This document shows positions 22,376-30,022 of a stretch of 64,000 nucleotides of DNA, one piece after another. The stretch is taken from positions 1 to 64,000 of the forward strand of contig NZ_BMIS01000014.1 of the NCBI RefSeq assembly GCF_014642675.1, read 5' to 3'. This DNA comes from Nesterenkonia cremea. GTDB lineage: Bacteria; Actinomycetota; Actinomycetes; Actinomycetales; Micrococcaceae. Each line of letters begins with the position of its first letter. Position 1 is the stretch's first letter. The position numbers and the translations under genes were made by a program. The notes under the pieces are model-generated. The model worked only from the letters and a program-made list of their open reading frames with translations, was not told the origin of the DNA and did not search any database.

Positions 22376-24273
22376 TGGGTATGCGTGAGCTGCGGATTCA
22401 CGGCGTCGGAGGCTCTACCGGGGCCGAACTGCTGGGATTGGACGACCGGGCCGAGACCATACTGATCCGTGGGGATCGCAGCACTCAGCTGATCGCCCGC
22501 CGGGAGGACCCCTCTGTCGAGGGATACCTCTGGGGTGGGCTGACCTCCGTCTCAGCGCTGCAGCCGCTCTGGGTCCTGCTGCTGCCCTTCACCCTGGTCA
22601 ACGTGGCCGGCTGGACCCACGGGGCGCGGATCGCCCGCTGGCGATGGATGCTGATCCGCGGCCTCGTCCACCTGGCAGCTGGTCTGCTCACCAGCACCTA
22701 TGTGCTCTGGACGGCCATCATCGCTGTGGACTACCTGGGCTATCAGGCGCTGCGCGATGCGGACCTGCCTGTCAGTCCGGCGATCGGAGTGCTGGCCGGC
22801 CTGGCGGTCACCCTTGCGCTGGTCGTGGTGCTGCTGCGGGTGGCAGAAGTCGGCCGGCGCCGCTTCGAGGCCAGAACCCCAGACGGGACAGTGGTCCCTG
22901 AGGAGGAGACCTCGGCCGATTGGCATCCGGAGGAAGACCTGAGCAGTCGGTCCTTCTTCTCCCACGGTCGGTCCATGACCTGGCTGCTCCGGTGGCATGC
23001 CGCAGTGCTGGGAGTCACCGGCGTCGTCGTGCTGGCGGTGGCCGGGCTGAGGTGGGGAGGCACCACGCTCGGACTCGGCGAGGTCTTCCTGGCCATAGGG
23101 CTGCTGCAGATGCTGGTGATCGTGCTGCTGGCCGGGCTGACCTGGCGCGGCGGCGGTCAGCCGGTGGGTACGCCGGCACCCCGTGCTCTGCCCGCGGCGG
23201 CCGTCACTCTGGCCGTGGCACTGACCAACGGTGTCTTCTCCGGGGTGACCCTGCTGGCGGCGCGGGCCGCCGGACTGGGGCAGGAGCGCTGGGGGCAGGA
23301 GCTGGCGCTCATCGAGTCCTTCGTCATCACTGTGGCGCTCTGGGCGATCCTGGTGATCGGGTGGCTGCTGTTCTGGCGTGCTCGCGGCCGGGCCGATGAG
23401 CTGCCCGAGCATGTCGAGGATCAGCTGCGCCGTCGCACTGCGGCCTGGCGTGGAACGGCCCTGGGGGCACACCGAGCGCCGGTTCTGTTGGTCTGGCTCG
23501 CCGGGACCTTCCTGCTCTCAGCCGGGATCGCGGCCGCATTGCGCTTCGAGCCCGACGGGGGTGTCCGATGGCTGACTCCGCCGGAGGACGGGTTCCTAGC
23601 CGATGTGGCGATGGTGCTGCTGCCGGGTTTGGCCCTGGCCGGCGTCGGGGTGGTGTGGCTGTCGATGCGCCGCCGGGTGCTGCGCCGCACCGTGGCGATC
23701 ATCTGGGATGTGCTGACGTTCTGGCCGCGCCGGTTCCACCCACTGGCCGTGCGGCCCTACAGCTCGCGTGCTGTGTTGGAGTTCCAAGCGGGGATCCGGC
23801 ACGGCATCCAGGAGGACGGCGGAGTGGTCGTCTCCGCCTACAGCCAGGGCTCGGCCATCGCCTATGCCGCCCTGGCGCCGCTGCCGCAGGAGGAGATCTC
23901 TCGCGTGTGCCTGCTGAGCATCGGCGCGCCCACCACGACGCTCTACGCGCAGGTCTTCCCTGCCTACTTCGGAGAGCTGTCGCTGCAGCGCACTCATGAT
24001 CGGCTCGCCTCCGGCGCAGGGGGCTGGCGGAACCTGTACCGCCGCACAGACCCGATCGGGGGACCGGTGCTGGGCACTGCTGAAGGCCACGCCGAAGTGG
24101 ACCAGGAGGTGCCCGACCCGGCCGAGGAGGCCGGCTCAGTGCCGGAGGGTGAGCTTGAGGTGCCCCTGGAGGCCCCGCGTGAGCCATGGGCGGATCTCGC
24201 CGGGCACGTGGACTACCACCGTGAGCAGGCCTACCGCGACGCCGTCGCCGAGTTCCGACGCCGGTTCAGCTGA
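22375..24273 (+). CDS. multi-spanning membrane protein with C-terminal alpha/beta-hydrolase-like domain
   Basis: 632-residue protein of an uncharacterised actinobacterial family. It opens with MRELRIHGVGGSTGAELLG, which resembles a hydrolase oxyanion-loop HGxGG. About ten hydrophobic segments follow (about residues 60-410). A soluble domain then contains VVSAYSQGSAIAYAALAPL, a lipase-like Ser nucleophile elbow (SQGS), and LLSIGAPTTTLYAQVFPAYF. An acidic linker precedes a short C-terminal HVDYHREQAYRDAV with possible catalytic Asp and His. The fold appears split, with the N-terminal HGVGG strand far from the nucleophile because the membrane domain is inserted. The start at 22375 is chosen from the -10 position; ATG 22381 is also possible. 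Function unknown. Confidence 0.8.
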   Translation: MGMRELRIHGVGGSTGAELLGLDDRAETILIRGDRSTQLIARREDPSVEGYLWGGLTSVSALQPLWVLLLPFTLVNVAGWTHGARIARWRWMLIRGLVHLAAGLLTSTYVLWTAIIAVDYLGYQALRDADLPVSPAIGVLAGLAVTLALVVVLLRVAEVGRRRFEARTPDGTVVPEEETSADWHPEEDLSSRSFFSHGRSMTWLLRWHAAVLGVTGVVVLAVAGLRWGGTTLGLGEVFLAIGLLQMLVIVLLAGLTWRGGGQPVGTPAPRALPAAAVTLAVALTNGVFSGVTLLAARAAGLGQERWGQELALIESFVITVALWAILVIGWLLFWRARGRADELPEHVEDQLRRRTAAWRGTALGAHRAPVLLVWLAGTFLLSAGIAAALRFEPDGGVRWLTPPEDGFLADVAMVLLPGLALAGVGVVWLSMRRRVLRRTVAIIWDVLTFWPRRFHPLAVRPYSSRAVLEFQAGIRHGIQEDGGVVVSAYSQGSAIAYAALAPLPQEEISRVCLLSIGAPTTTLYAQVFPAYFGELSLQRTHDRLASGAGGWRNLYRRTDPIGGPVLGTAEGHAEVDQEVPDPAEEAGSVPEGELEVPLEAPREPWADLAGHVDYHREQAYRDAVAEFRRRFS

Positions 24274-24334
24274 TGCGCAGGTGTCGGTATAGGCGCTGAG
24301 ATGCCGTCATTGCGACACCTGCGCATCAAGAGGA
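24272..24334. repeat. palindromic repeat copy A
   Basis: Perfect 15-bp arms at 24272-24286 and 24313-24327 (GATGCGCAGGTGTCG and its complement) enclose a 26-base centre and end in CAAGAGG. The left arm begins in the stop codon of the membrane-hydrolase gene. It is a member of the family also seen at 25826 and 29943. Confidence 0.85.
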
Positions 24335-24492
24335 CGCCCGTGACAGAAGACGGTGACGGAAGAACTGTGGTCTGAACTGTCGATTCTCGGCAGTGCTCTG
24401 CGTCATGATGATGTCGGGCCGTCCGGTCTGACACCCATGCCCCGGCGAGGCCGAATCAGTGCGGCCCTGCCGCGCAGAGATGAGGAGTGACC

Positions 24493-24843
24493 ATGAAATA
24501 CGCATTGCTGCTGATGGGCCGTGTGGGCGATTCCAACTGTGGAGAGGACGGCGGGGCCGACCCCGACGAGTTCTTCGCCTTCGACCAGGAGATCACTGCT
24601 GCCGGTGTGGTGGTGTCCTCCTTCGCACTGGAGGATCCGGAGCATGCGGTGAAGGTGGAGACCGACGCAGCCGGAGAGCAGGTCGTCTCCAGCGGCCCCT
24701 TCGCCGAGGTGCAGGAATTCCTCGGAGGGACCTACATCATCGAAGTGTCTGACGTGGATGAAGCCATCGCCTGGGCGAAGAAGAGCCCCGGCTCCAAGCC
24801 CGGTGGCCACGTGGAGATCCGTCCGGTGGCCCCTACTGAGTGA
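24493..24843 (+). CDS. YCII/DGPF-domain protein (ECF42 partner)
   Basis: 116-residue single-domain YCII-related protein. Recognisable are MKYALLLMG at the start, DQEITAAGVVVSSFALEDP, SGPFAEVQEFLGGTYIIEVSD (the DGPF-like segment) and the final GGHVEIRPV. YCII proteins of this type are the conserved neighbours of ECF42 sigma factors. The sigma gene starts 9 bp downstream, so they form an operon. The ATG at 24493 has GAGGAG upstream; a GTG six bases earlier was rejected. The biochemical activity of the family is not established. Confidence 0.88.
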   Translation: MKYALLLMGRVGDSNCGEDGGADPDEFFAFDQEITAAGVVVSSFALEDPEHAVKVETDAAGEQVVSSGPFAEVQEFLGGTYIIEVSDVDEAIAWAKKSPGSKPGGHVEIRPVAPTE

Positions 24844-24852
24844 GGACTGCCG

Positions 24853-25848
24853 GTGACCGAGTCCCCAGAGGCTTCCTCCGCGGAGCAGGTGCACAGCGCC
24901 CTGGACCAGCTGGGACCCGAGGGGCGGGCCCGTGTGCTCGCCGTGACGGCCCGGTACTTCTCCGACTTGGACCTGGCCGAAGAGGTGGTTCAGGAGGCGA
25001 TGGTCCAGGCGCTGCGCACCTGGGGGAAGACCGGTGTTCCACGGGTGCCCGAAGCCTGGCTGACCACCGCGGAGGTGGCCCATGGCCTGTTGGTTCCGGT
25101 GGCGACGATGCAGCTGCGGCAGCGCCTGGCCGTGGTCCAGAGGGTGGTCTATGTGCTCTATGCCGAAGGATTCGCGCGCTCGGCAGGTCAGGATCATATC
25201 TGCGATGACATGACCGCGGAGGCGATCCGTCTGGCACGTGTGCTGCGGGATCTCTTGCCCGGGTCGGCTGAGGTCACCGGGCTGCTCGCCCTGCTCCTGC
25301 TCACCCAGGGGCGGCGCCCAGCCCGCACCGACGACGCCGGCCGTCCGGTGCCGCTGGCCGAGCAGGACCGCGGACGCTGGGACCGAGTGCTGATCGAGGA
25401 GGGTCTGGATCTGGCTCAGCGGGCAGCCAGCTCTGCCGGGGCGGCGTCGTACGCTGTCCAGGCCGCCATAGCCGCGGTCCATGCGGAGGCGGCGGATGTG
25501 GAGTCCACCGACTGGCCGCAGATCGCGGTGCTCTACCGGATGTTGGAATCCTATGACCCGAGCCCGGTGGTGCGCCTGGGCCGTGCGGTGGCTCTGGGGC
25601 GGGCACAGGGCCCGCGGGTAGGGCTGGAGCATGTGGAGGACCTGGCCGAGGAGGAGGCGCTGCAGCGGTACCGTCCCTTCCACATCGCTCACGCGATGAC
25701 CCTGGAGGAGGTCGGTGATCACGAGGCCGCGGCCGCTGCCTACCGACGCGCCCTTCAGCTGCCCGGCAACGCGGCTGAGGACGCCTATCTCACTGACCTG
25801 CTCACCGACCTGCTTACCGGTTCGATTGGCGCGCAAGTGTCGGAATAG
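24853..25848 (+). CDS. ECF42-type sigma factor with large internal deletions
   Basis: 331 residues against about 400-420 for intact ECF42 proteins. Region 2 is present up to VPEAWLTTA (residue 75). The chain then continues directly with EVAHGLLVPVATM, the end of region 4. So the rest of region 2 (the DNA-melting and -10 recognition part) and most of region 4 are gone. A further 20 or so residues are missing between VPVATM and LRQRLAVVQRVVYVLYAEGF. The C-terminal TPR-like half (RWDRVLIEEGLDLAQRA, SYAVQAAIAAVHAEA, DPSPVVRLGRAVALG) is complete. Both losses keep the frame. It can hardly act as a promoter-recognising sigma factor. The stop lies inside palindromic repeat copy B. Confidence 0.85.
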   Translation: MTESPEASSAEQVHSALDQLGPEGRARVLAVTARYFSDLDLAEEVVQEAMVQALRTWGKTGVPRVPEAWLTTAEVAHGLLVPVATMQLRQRLAVVQRVVYVLYAEGFARSAGQDHICDDMTAEAIRLARVLRDLLPGSAEVTGLLALLLLTQGRRPARTDDAGRPVPLAEQDRGRWDRVLIEEGLDLAQRAASSAGAASYAVQAAIAAVHAEAADVESTDWPQIAVLYRMLESYDPSPVVRLGRAVALGRAQGPRVGLEHVEDLAEEEALQRYRPFHIAHAMTLEEVGDHEAAAAAYRRALQLPGNAAEDAYLTDLLTDLLTGSIGAQVSE

Positions 25849-25885
25849 CGACGTTTCAGCGTCTGTTCCGACACCTGCGCGCCAA
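25826..25885. repeat. palindromic repeat copy B
   Basis: 20-bp arms at 25826-25845 and 25866-25885 (TTGGCGCGCAAGTGTCGGAA and its near-perfect complement, one mismatch) flank a 20-base centre with its own small stem. The copy is inverted relative to copy C. It supplies the last codons and the stop of the ECF42-like gene. Confidence 0.88.
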
Positions 25886-25986
25886 GAGAATGGGGGCCGG
25901 AGGAGGAAAGTCAGACTTTCGGCGGATCTCTGTGCGGTGAACCCCGCCTAGTCTGAAGGAGCCCCGCCCGATTCGGAAGGCCTGAC

Positions 25987-26406
25987 ATGTCAGACCAGAC
26001 GCTCCCGCACTCACACGCGCGCCCCGCACCTGCGACGATCTGGCAGCGAGTGGAGAACACGGCGCTCGCCGTCGCCATCCTGGCGGCCATGATCGTCCTG
26101 GACCATCCCTGGTGGGTGCTGCTGGCGGCCTTCCTCGTCTTCGATCTCTCCGCATTGGGATACCTGGTCAGTCAGCGCCTGGGTGCCGGTCTCTACAACG
26201 TCGTGCACAACTACACGGGCCCTGCTGCGGTGCTCATGTTCTGGGCGGGCCTGCAGCTCGGCCACGTCCACGCCGATTGGCTGGTGGTGTTGGCCGCCTG
26301 CTGGGCTTTCCACGTCGCGGTGGACCGGGCTCTGGGCTACGGGCTGAAGCTGGGGCCCTTCCGGCACACCCACCTGGGGGTGATCGGCCGCGACGCCGCT
26401 GCTTAG
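25987..26406 (+). CDS. DUF4260 membrane protein
   Basis: 139-residue membrane protein with four predicted helices (about residues 25-45, 45-62, 75-95 and 98-115). Family landmarks are WQRVENTALAVAIL, FDLSALGYLVSQRLGAGLYNVVHNY and the C-terminal HVAVDRALGYGLKLGPFRHTHLG with conserved Asp-Arg and His-Thr-His. DUF4260 proteins have no established function. It stands alone between palindromic repeat copy B and a convergent DHFR-like gene. Confidence 0.88.
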   Translation: MSDQTLPHSHARPAPATIWQRVENTALAVAILAAMIVLDHPWWVLLAAFLVFDLSALGYLVSQRLGAGLYNVVHNYTGPAAVLMFWAGLQLGHVHADWLVVLAACWAFHVAVDRALGYGLKLGPFRHTHLGVIGRDAAA

Positions 26407-26427
26407 GGGGAGCCGCGGCGATCGGGG

Positions 26428-26988
26428 TTAACGCAGCACGCGGTGGTGGCGGGCGTGGATCCCGCCACCGCTGTGGTCAGAAGGGGTCTCTTGCAGCAGC
26501 TCCAGGCGGACCGGACCCGCTGCTCCTGAGAGCAGGGGAGTGCCGCTGCCCAGCAGCACCGGCACGACGCCGATGATCACCTCATCCACCACACCGGCGT
26601 CCAGACATTGCCGCGCGAGGTCCGCTCCGAGGATGTTCACGACGCCGTCCGCACCGGCGGCCATCCGCGCTGAGGCGAGTGCCGCCTCGAGCGAGTGCTC
26701 CACGCTGAAGCCTGGAGGCGGATCCGGCAGCGCCCGGTGGGACAGCACCACCTGCGGTCCGTCCCACTGTCCTTCGAAAGCGCCCTCCTTCTCCGGGTCG
26801 CCGGCGTGCGGATCGCTGCCGTCGAAGGTTCGGCGTCCCATCAGCATGGCGGTGATCCGCGTCATGGCACCGGCGATCATCGGGTCCGGCTGCTCCTCCA
26901 GGCACGGCAACAGCCAGGACATGTCCCCCTCGGGCCCTGCGATGTACCCATCTGCTGAGGCCGTGGCTGAGTACAGGAACGTCACCAT
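26428..26988 (-). CDS. DHFR/RibD-like reductase
   Basis: 186-residue dihydrofolate-reductase-like protein. The order of blocks is normal: FLYSATASADGYIAGPEGD, AMLMGRRTFD near residue 47-56, VVLSHRALPDPP, VNILGADLARQCLDAGVVDE and VPVLLGSGTPLL. The C-terminus ends in a His-rich stretch (HARHHRVLR). It is the last gene of the minus-strand operon YCII-DHFR-DHFR controlled by the divergent HxlR gene. Its start shares one base with the upstream stop (TGATG). Substrate unknown. Confidence 0.88.
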   Translation of the reverse strand: MVTFLYSATASADGYIAGPEGDMSWLLPCLEEQPDPMIAGAMTRITAMLMGRRTFDGSDPHAGDPEKEGAFEGQWDGPQVVLSHRALPDPPPGFSVEHSLEAALASARMAAGADGVVNILGADLARQCLDAGVVDEVIIGVVPVLLGSGTPLLSGAAGPVRLELLQETPSDHSGGGIHARHHRVLR

Positions 26989-27608
26989 CAGGCTGTCCCT
27001 GCGTTCTCCGGGGCATAGGTGACCAGCACTGCGCCGGAGGGGAAGGTCGTCGTCGGGCCGGCCTGGAGGTGAACATGGGATTCCAGGCCCTGGAACAGAC
27101 GCGTCCCACGGCCCAGCGCCACCGGACTGATCAGGATTCTCAGCTCATCCAACAACCCGCGTTCCAGCAGCTGTGCCGCCACGGCGGAGCTGCCGAAGAC
27201 CGCGATGTCTCCGTCGTCGTCCGCCTTCTGCTCTGTGCGCAGCTGTTCCACCAGCGCCGAGAGGTCGCTTCCCTCTGCGGCGCGGGCTCCCTGCCACGAA
27301 GCCAGCGATGCCGGCCGGTTGGTCACCACGGTCTTTGGGGTCGTCTCCATGAAGGCCGCGATCTCCGGCTGAGTTCGGAAGGCCTCTGCAGAGGGCCAAT
27401 ACTCGGCGAAATGGTCATAGGTGTTCCGCCCCAGCAACATGCTGCCTATATGTGGAGTCTGACGCGCCCGACGTCGATGCCAGGTGAAGACTTCAGGCTC
27501 GCCGGTGCTCCACCCCAGTCCTCGGTGGGCGTCTTCGACGAAACCGTCCACCGAGCAGAAGAGGAAGGCGAAGACCTGTGGGGTTCGTGCAGCGCTCGCT
27601 GTCTTCAT
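26988..27608 (-). CDS. DHFR/RibD-like reductase
   Basis: 206-residue dihydrofolate-reductase-like protein. Landmarks are FAFLFCSVDGFVEDAHRGLGW, SMLLGRNTYDHFAEYWPS, KTVVTNRPASLASWQGAR, IAVFGSSAVAAQLLERGLLDEL and LISPVALGRGTRLFQG. Compared with the neighbouring paralogue (26428-26988), it keeps the full NADPH-binding Gly motif. It lies 6 bp downstream of the YCII-like gene in the same operon. Such tandem DHFR-like genes are common next to HxlR or TetR regulators; substrate unknown. Confidence 0.88.
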   Translation of the reverse strand: MKTASAARTPQVFAFLFCSVDGFVEDAHRGLGWSTGEPEVFTWHRRRARQTPHIGSMLLGRNTYDHFAEYWPSAEAFRTQPEIAAFMETTPKTVVTNRPASLASWQGARAAEGSDLSALVEQLRTEQKADDDGDIAVFGSSAVAAQLLERGLLDELRILISPVALGRGTRLFQGLESHVHLQAGPTTTFPSGAVLVTYAPENAGTA

Positions 27609-27614
27609 CAGGGT

Positions 27615-27935
27615 TCACCTCATGAGGCGGTGGATGGTGGTGGACCCGTAGCTCAGGTGCGGCATGCGCTGAGCGATGGCCTGCGCGGCGCCGTCGTCGT
27701 CTGCTGCCAACGCGTGGACGGCGAAGGTGACCTGTTTGTTGGAATCGTCGTCCGTCTGTCCCAACTGGAGGTGCGTCGGCTGGAGTGCCCACCCTTCGAT
27801 GAGCTGGCCGGAGCGGCGCAGTTCGGTGTCGATCTCTGCCCAGATGGCCATCTCGGATTCCAGCTCCGGCGTCCCCTCTTGAGGGCCGGTGCCCGGTGTG
27901 TAGTGATGGATCAGAAGGTGCGTGGGGGTGCTCAT
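27615..27935 (-). CDS. YCII-related small protein
   Basis: 106-residue single-domain protein with the YCII/DGPF-like fold: HLLIHHYTPGTGP at the start, EIDTELRRSGQLIEGWALQP in the middle and TFAVHALAADDDGAAQAIAQ near the end. The DGPF motif itself is absent. Start at 27935 has GGAG seven bases upstream; an in-frame extension to 28004 would run into the operator region and was rejected. First gene of the operon divergent from HxlR. No reaction is established. Confidence 0.8.
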   Translation of the reverse strand: MSTPTHLLIHHYTPGTGPQEGTPELESEMAIWAEIDTELRRSGQLIEGWALQPTHLQLGQTDDDSNKQVTFAVHALAADDDGAAQAIAQRMPHLSYGSTTIHRLMR

Positions 27936-27960
27936 GAGGTGCTCCGTTCCTGAGATATCC

Positions 27961-28020
27961 GCTTGCACTATGCAAGCAGTATCTTCATGGCACCACAACT
28001 GCATGTAGAATGCAAGCAGT
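27961..28020. promoter_or_regulatory. tandem HxlR operator boxes
   Basis: Two palindromes lie in the 113-bp divergent region: GCTTGCACTATGCAAGC at 27961-27977 (7-bp perfect arms) and TGCATGTAGAATGCA at 28000-28014 (5-bp perfect arms). The decamer TGCAAGCAGT occurs at 27971 and again at 28011, exactly 40 bp apart. This is the layout expected for cooperative binding of the adjacent HxlR dimer. Confidence 0.65.
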
Positions 28021-28048
28021 TCTCGCGGAATTCTGACGAAGGGGAGAT

Positions 28049-28543
28049 ATGGCAGAGGCGCATCGCTCGGGCTGCCCGATCAACCTCTCTGTGGAGGTGC
28101 TCGGCGACAGCTGGTCCCTGGTGGTCATCCGGGACATCATGTTCGGAGGTCGCCGGCACTACCGGCAGCTGCTCAACGAGTCCGAGGAGGGCATCGCCTC
28201 CAACATCCTCAGCGACCGGCTCAAGCGGCTGACCTCCGACGGGCTCATCACCAAGGCCCAGGACCCGGCCCACCGGCAGCGTCAGCTCTACAGCCTCACC
28301 GAGCAGGCTGTCCAGCTCGTCCCAGTGCTCGTCCAGTTGGGGAATTGGGGCAGAAAGTTCCTGCCGGCCAGTCCGGAGCTCAGCGTTCGTGCCCAGCTTC
28401 TCGATGAGGGAGGCCCGCAGCTGTGGGAGGAATTCATGCAGGAGCTCCGAGTCATCCACCTCGGCGCCGATCCCGCCGCGGGCGCACCTTCGGTCATGGA
28501 GCGCTTGGAGAAGGCCTATCGAGAGGCCGTCGCCTCCTCCTGA
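28049..28543 (+). CDS. HxlR-family transcriptional regulator
   Basis: 164-residue winged-helix regulator. The HxlR signature is complete: CPINLSVEVLGDSWSLVVIRDI with a Cys at residue 9, GGRRHYRQLL, EEGIASNILSDRLKRLTSDGLI and the wing around DPAHRQRQLYSLTEQ. The single N-terminal Cys is of the type that senses electrophiles or oxidants in some HxlR members. It is divergent from the YCII-DHFR-DHFR operon, its likely target, with paired palindromes between them. Confidence 0.92.
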   Translation: MAEAHRSGCPINLSVEVLGDSWSLVVIRDIMFGGRRHYRQLLNESEEGIASNILSDRLKRLTSDGLITKAQDPAHRQRQLYSLTEQAVQLVPVLVQLGNWGRKFLPASPELSVRAQLLDEGGPQLWEEFMQELRVIHLGADPAAGAPSVMERLEKAYREAVASS

Positions 28544-28550
28544 AGTGCCT

Positions 28551-28572
28551 GCCTCATCGGCTTGGCTGAGGC
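28551..28572 (+). terminator. weak hairpin after the HxlR gene
   Basis: GCCTCA at 28551-28556 and TGAGGC at 28567-28572 form a short stem just after the stop codon. A G10 run follows at 28610-28619. The sequence GGCGCAGGTGTTG at 28571-28583 resembles a left arm of the dispersed palindromic repeat without a matching right arm. Confidence 0.35.
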
Positions 28573-28738
28573 GCAGGTGTTGCTGGCCGTGACGTTTTTC
28601 ACGCGTCTTGGGGGGGGGGAGGCTCAGTCCTACTGTCAGCCTGTGCGTGCGTTGCTTGACGCCCCGACAATCTCGCGCATGGATCATCGGACCTGTGCCC
28701 TTGCGATTCCGTAGCGTCGAGGTGGAAGGAAGGTGAGT

Positions 28739-29620
28739 ATGGAGCGGCTGAACCAGGCGATTGCATCGGTGGAGCATCAGGGCGAGGGTGAGGGCGAGGG
28801 CGAAGTCGATGTGCGTCGCGCGAGCCAGATCGCGCTGATGTCCGAGCACCATTTCCGGCGAATGTTCTCCACCCTGGCCGGCATGTCACTCTCGGAGTAC
28901 GTGCGGCGGCGACGTATGACGCTCGCGGTGGCATCGGTCGTTTCGGGAGAAGAAGCGTTGCAGGACGTCGCTGTCCGGTTCGGATACGCCTCTGCTGATG
29001 CGTTCTCACGCGCGTTCAAGGCTGTCCATGGCGTCGGTCCCGAGGGCGCGCGTCGTTCAGGAGCCGTTCTCCGGTCGCAGCCGAAGCTCACCTTCACCAT
29101 CACCATCGAAGGGAGTACGACCATGAACTACCGCATTGTCGAAAAGGACGCGTTCACGCTGGCGGGGCTGCGCACCCGCATCCCACTGATCTATGAGGGG
29201 GTGAACCCTGCCGCAGCAGAGTTCGTCGAGAAGATCACGGAGACGCGGTGGACGAAGATCGCTGATCTTTCCGACCAAGAGCCCGCGGGTGCGCTCAGCG
29301 TCCACGACGCGATCTCTCCGTCGCGCGAAGAAGGCACCGAGCTGGACTACTACGTCGCGGCTGCAACGAGCGGGCCCGTTCCGGACGATTTCGACCGGCT
29401 CGATGTGCCCGCGACGACATGGCTTGTCGTGGAGTCGAACGGCTCGTTCCCTGCTGCATTGCAGCAGCTCTGGCCGAAGGCATTCGGGGAGTGGTTCCCC
29501 GCGAACCCGTACCAGAGCGCCCCTGGCCCTGAGATGGTCGTCACAGATTTCGCCGACGACGAGCAGACGCACGGCCGGTACGAACTGTGGATTCCCGTCG
29601 AGAAGACGCCAGCCCCCTGA
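28739..29620 (+). CDS. AraC-type regulator with GyrI-like effector domain
   Basis: About 293-residue regulator. Residues 1-105 are an AraC helix-turn-helix pair (ASQIALMSEHHFRRMFSTLAG; LQDVAVRFGYASADAFSRAFKAVHG), interrupted early by a Gly-Glu repeat (GEGEGEGE). Residues 130-293 form a GyrI-like/BacE effector domain (YRIVEKDAFTLAGLRTRIPL, FPANPYQSAPGPEMVVTDF, GRYELWIPVEK), as in Rob/SoxS-like multidrug sensors. It probably binds cationic drugs. ATG at 28739 has AGGAAGG upstream; a GTG six bases earlier is possible. Monocistronic, with a hairpin terminator. Confidence 0.9.
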   Translation: MERLNQAIASVEHQGEGEGEGEVDVRRASQIALMSEHHFRRMFSTLAGMSLSEYVRRRRMTLAVASVVSGEEALQDVAVRFGYASADAFSRAFKAVHGVGPEGARRSGAVLRSQPKLTFTITIEGSTTMNYRIVEKDAFTLAGLRTRIPLIYEGVNPAAAEFVEKITETRWTKIADLSDQEPAGALSVHDAISPSREEGTELDYYVAAATSGPVPDDFDRLDVPATTWLVVESNGSFPAALQQLWPKAFGEWFPANPYQSAPGPEMVVTDFADDEQTHGRYELWIPVEKTPAP

Positions 29621-29639
29621 ACGTCGGCCTCGATGCCTT

Positions 29640-29670
29640 GTCCCCCGGTGCGGCCCCCGCGCCGGGGGAC
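29640..29670 (+). terminator. GC-rich terminator hairpin
   Basis: GTCCCCCGG at 29640-29648 pairs with CCGGGGGAC at 29662-29670, with a further GCGG/CCGC stem inside. It lies 20 bp after the AraC-type gene. A short AACTTTCT follows. Confidence 0.7.
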
Positions 29671-29703
29671 AACTTTCTCCACAGGAACGATTTGCCCCAC
29701 CCC

Positions 29704-29935
29704 AATGCTCCACTCACGACCGACAGCTGACACAGGCTGATAGAACGCTGCCGCACCCGCCCGATTGCGCATGTCGTTGCCGAGATGGCCATCTCGCGCG
29801 CGAGGGCATCGCGATCGACTGTCGCACGGTGTCCCCGTGCTGCTCCAGCTCGGCCTCAACCGACGCAGGTTCATCGACCCGAACGGCGGGGCAGACCGAG
29901 AACCGCAGCGGATCATCGCCGAACGTCCCGGCCAT
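29704..29935 (+). pseudogene. IS481-type transposase remnant
   Basis: Two fragments of an IS481-family transposase are in different frames. The first reads NAPLTTDS, a stop, then HRLIERCRTRPIAHVVAEMA and ISRARAS, matching the N-terminal helix-turn-helix. After a deletion the second frame reads VLLQLGLNRRRFIDPNG and REPQRIIAERPGH, matching the region before the catalytic domain. The catalytic DDE residues are absent, so it is inactive. Palindromic repeat copy C follows directly. No terminal inverted repeats were located. Recognition is from remembered family motifs, not a search. Confidence 0.75.
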
Positions 29936-29942
29936 CCCTCAT

Positions 29943-30001
29943 GCGCGCAGGTGTCGGAATAGGCGCTGAAACGCCGCTGTTCCGACACCCGCGCGCCAAG
30001 A
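29943..30001. repeat. palindromic repeat copy C
   Basis: 17-bp arms at 29943-29959 and 29980-29996 (GCGCGCAGGTGTCGGAA and its complement, one mismatch) with a 20-base centre containing GGCG/CGCC, ending in CCAAGAGAA. It abuts the IS481 remnant and the end of the GntR gene region. 29621-30022 otherwise holds no intact gene. Confidence 0.87.
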
Positions 30002-30022
30002 GAACGGGAGAAGAGGGCGTGT

